Source: a virus
Reading direction: 5' to 3' (one strand)
Virus record (IMG/VR): IMGVR_UViG_3300010430_000466
Coordinates: 1-23,287 of that record
Length of the DNA stretch: 23,287 nucleotides
A model generated the notes under the pieces. It was not told the origin of the DNA. It did no database searches and was given only the letters and a program-made list of their open reading frames with translations. Shown in pieces: positions 22,710-23,287 of this stretch. The translations under genes and the position numbers were made by a program. Each line of letters opens with the position of its first letter. Positions within the stretch are counted from its first letter, which is position 1.

Positions 22710-23287
22710 CAACCGAATTATCACCCCAACAACAGCAAGCTACAGTCGAAGCGACTAAGATACTTGCCTCGAAGCAAGATTCACTTCTACAACTTGGTCA
22801 AATTCAAGCTTTCAACTTTATAGGAAAACTCGTAACTGTTACGGAGTTAAAGGTTGTTCAACAAATAAAAGAATCTAAGAGTTACAAAGGACTAACTTAT
22901 TCTAATGAAAATGGCGAACTCGTAACAGTTACGACTTGGGACGAATGCTGCAAACATTTTTTGCACACCGATTCGCAAAATATAGATAACCGACTTCGCA
23001 ATCTTCAACAGTTCGGTGAAGAATTTTTCGAAGCAGCTCAGCAAATGAAGTTAGGTTACCGCGATTTAAGAGCATTACGTCAATTACCTGAAGAAGCCCA
23101 AACGCTTGTTATGGAGTCTGAAGCAGTAGAGACAGGTGACAAAGAGGCGGTAAAAGAGCTAATTGATGACCTAAAAGCGCAGCACAAAAAAGAGTTAGAT
23201 GCCGAGAAGCTAAAAACCAAAGAGTTAGACTCACAGCGCCAAGTGGCTATTCGTATGCGCGACGAGTACCAAATGAAAGCCATGGAC
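22706..23287 (+). CDS. Early coiled-coil phage protein, 3' end outside window
   Basis: The ATG at 22706 overlaps the previous stop (ATGA) with GGAG 8 bases upstream, and the frame is open to the right edge (194 residues). The N-terminus is Gln-rich. A central block (TWDECCKHFLHTDSQNIDNR, then LRNLQQFGEEFFEAAQQMKLGYRDLRALRQLPEE) looks like a DNA-binding or chromosome-handling helical domain seen in phages and integrative elements. The rest is charged coiled coil (KELIDDLKAQHKKELDAEK). A peptide motif L-V-T-V-T occurs twice, encoded by two DNA palindromes 90 bp apart. Exact function is unknown. Confidence 0.75.
   Translation, partial: MTTELSPQQQQATVEATKILASKQDSLLQLGQIQAFNFIGKLVTVTELKVVQQIKESKSYKGLTYSNENGELVTVTTWDECCKHFLHTDSQNIDNRLRNLQQFGEEFFEAAQQMKLGYRDLRALRQLPEEAQTLVMESEAVETGDKEAVKELIDDLKAQHKKELDAEKLKTKELDSQRQVAIRMRDEYQMKAMD
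22831..22843. repeat. Palindrome CGTAAC-T-GTTACG, copy 1
   Basis: This perfect 6-bp inverted repeat with a 1-bp centre lies inside the last gene and is embedded in a 17-bp stretch (AACTCGTAACTGTTACG) repeated 90 bp downstream with only the centre base changed. Confidence 0.65.
22921..22933. repeat. Palindrome CGTAAC-A-GTTACG, copy 2
   Basis: Second copy exactly 90 bp after the first. Because 90 is divisible by three, both encode Leu-Val-Thr-Val-Thr in the same frame. Confidence 0.65.

Noticed and set aside
1-23287. tRNA genes, rRNA, CRISPR arrays, insertion sequences
   Set aside because: No cloverleaf, repeat-spacer array or transposase with terminal inverted repeats was seen by eye on either strand.

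Overview
The window is a large part of a prophage, or a temperate phage genome, of the transposable (Mu-related) kind. It carries a Mu-type head and DNA-packaging module joined to a long non-contractile (siphovirus) tail module. No host housekeeping gene is visible. Codon and base composition and the protein flavour suggest a moderately AT-rich marine gammaproteobacterium such as Pseudoalteromonas or a relative. That host assignment is an inference; nothing here proves the species.

Layout. From the left edge to about 16.3 kb lies the late region, all on the minus strand and so read from right to left: endolysin (16.3 kb), three small genes including a DUF2730-like coiled-coil protein and a 56-residue membrane protein, a wHTH-like protein, DUF3486 small-terminase-like protein, large terminase, portal, SPP1-gp7/Mu-F-like head morphogenesis protein, a scaffold-like Ala/Lys-rich protein, a prohead protease-capsid fusion, head-tail joining proteins, tail tube, a G/GT tail chaperone pair with a textbook -1 frameshift site, tape measure and the start of a post-tape-measure tail protein. 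Genes are tightly packed, often with ATGA or TAATG overlaps.

Two AT-rich stretches do not belong to the core. One is a single membrane-protein gene (9038-9931) lodged between head genes. The other is a four-gene operon (16373-19954) between the endolysin and the repressor. It encodes a YejK/NdpA-like nucleoid-associated protein, a protein with two C-terminal membrane segments, and two tandem paralogous wHTH-membrane-coiled-coil proteins. These are probably lysogeny-expressed cargo, and the four-gene set is the best candidate for an undescribed system such as phage exclusion or abortive infection. Both cargo blocks end about 12 bp before copies of one 35-bp repeat. These repeats lie just upstream of the endolysin and of the capsid scaffold gene, the places where Mu has its late promoters Plys and PI.

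Control region. A CI/S24-type repressor (minus strand) faces a Ner-like regulator (plus strand). Between them a consensus-like sigma-70 promoter, TTGACA-N18-TATACT, has an 18-bp palindromic operator exactly filling its spacer. It should drive the rightward early operon: ner, an uncertain ORF, an HTH protein, a Cys-rich protein, a winged-helix protein and a partial coiled-coil protein at the right edge. The transposase genes expected of a Mu relative are not in the window and would lie further right. Early and late genes diverge, unlike Mu, where both read the same way.
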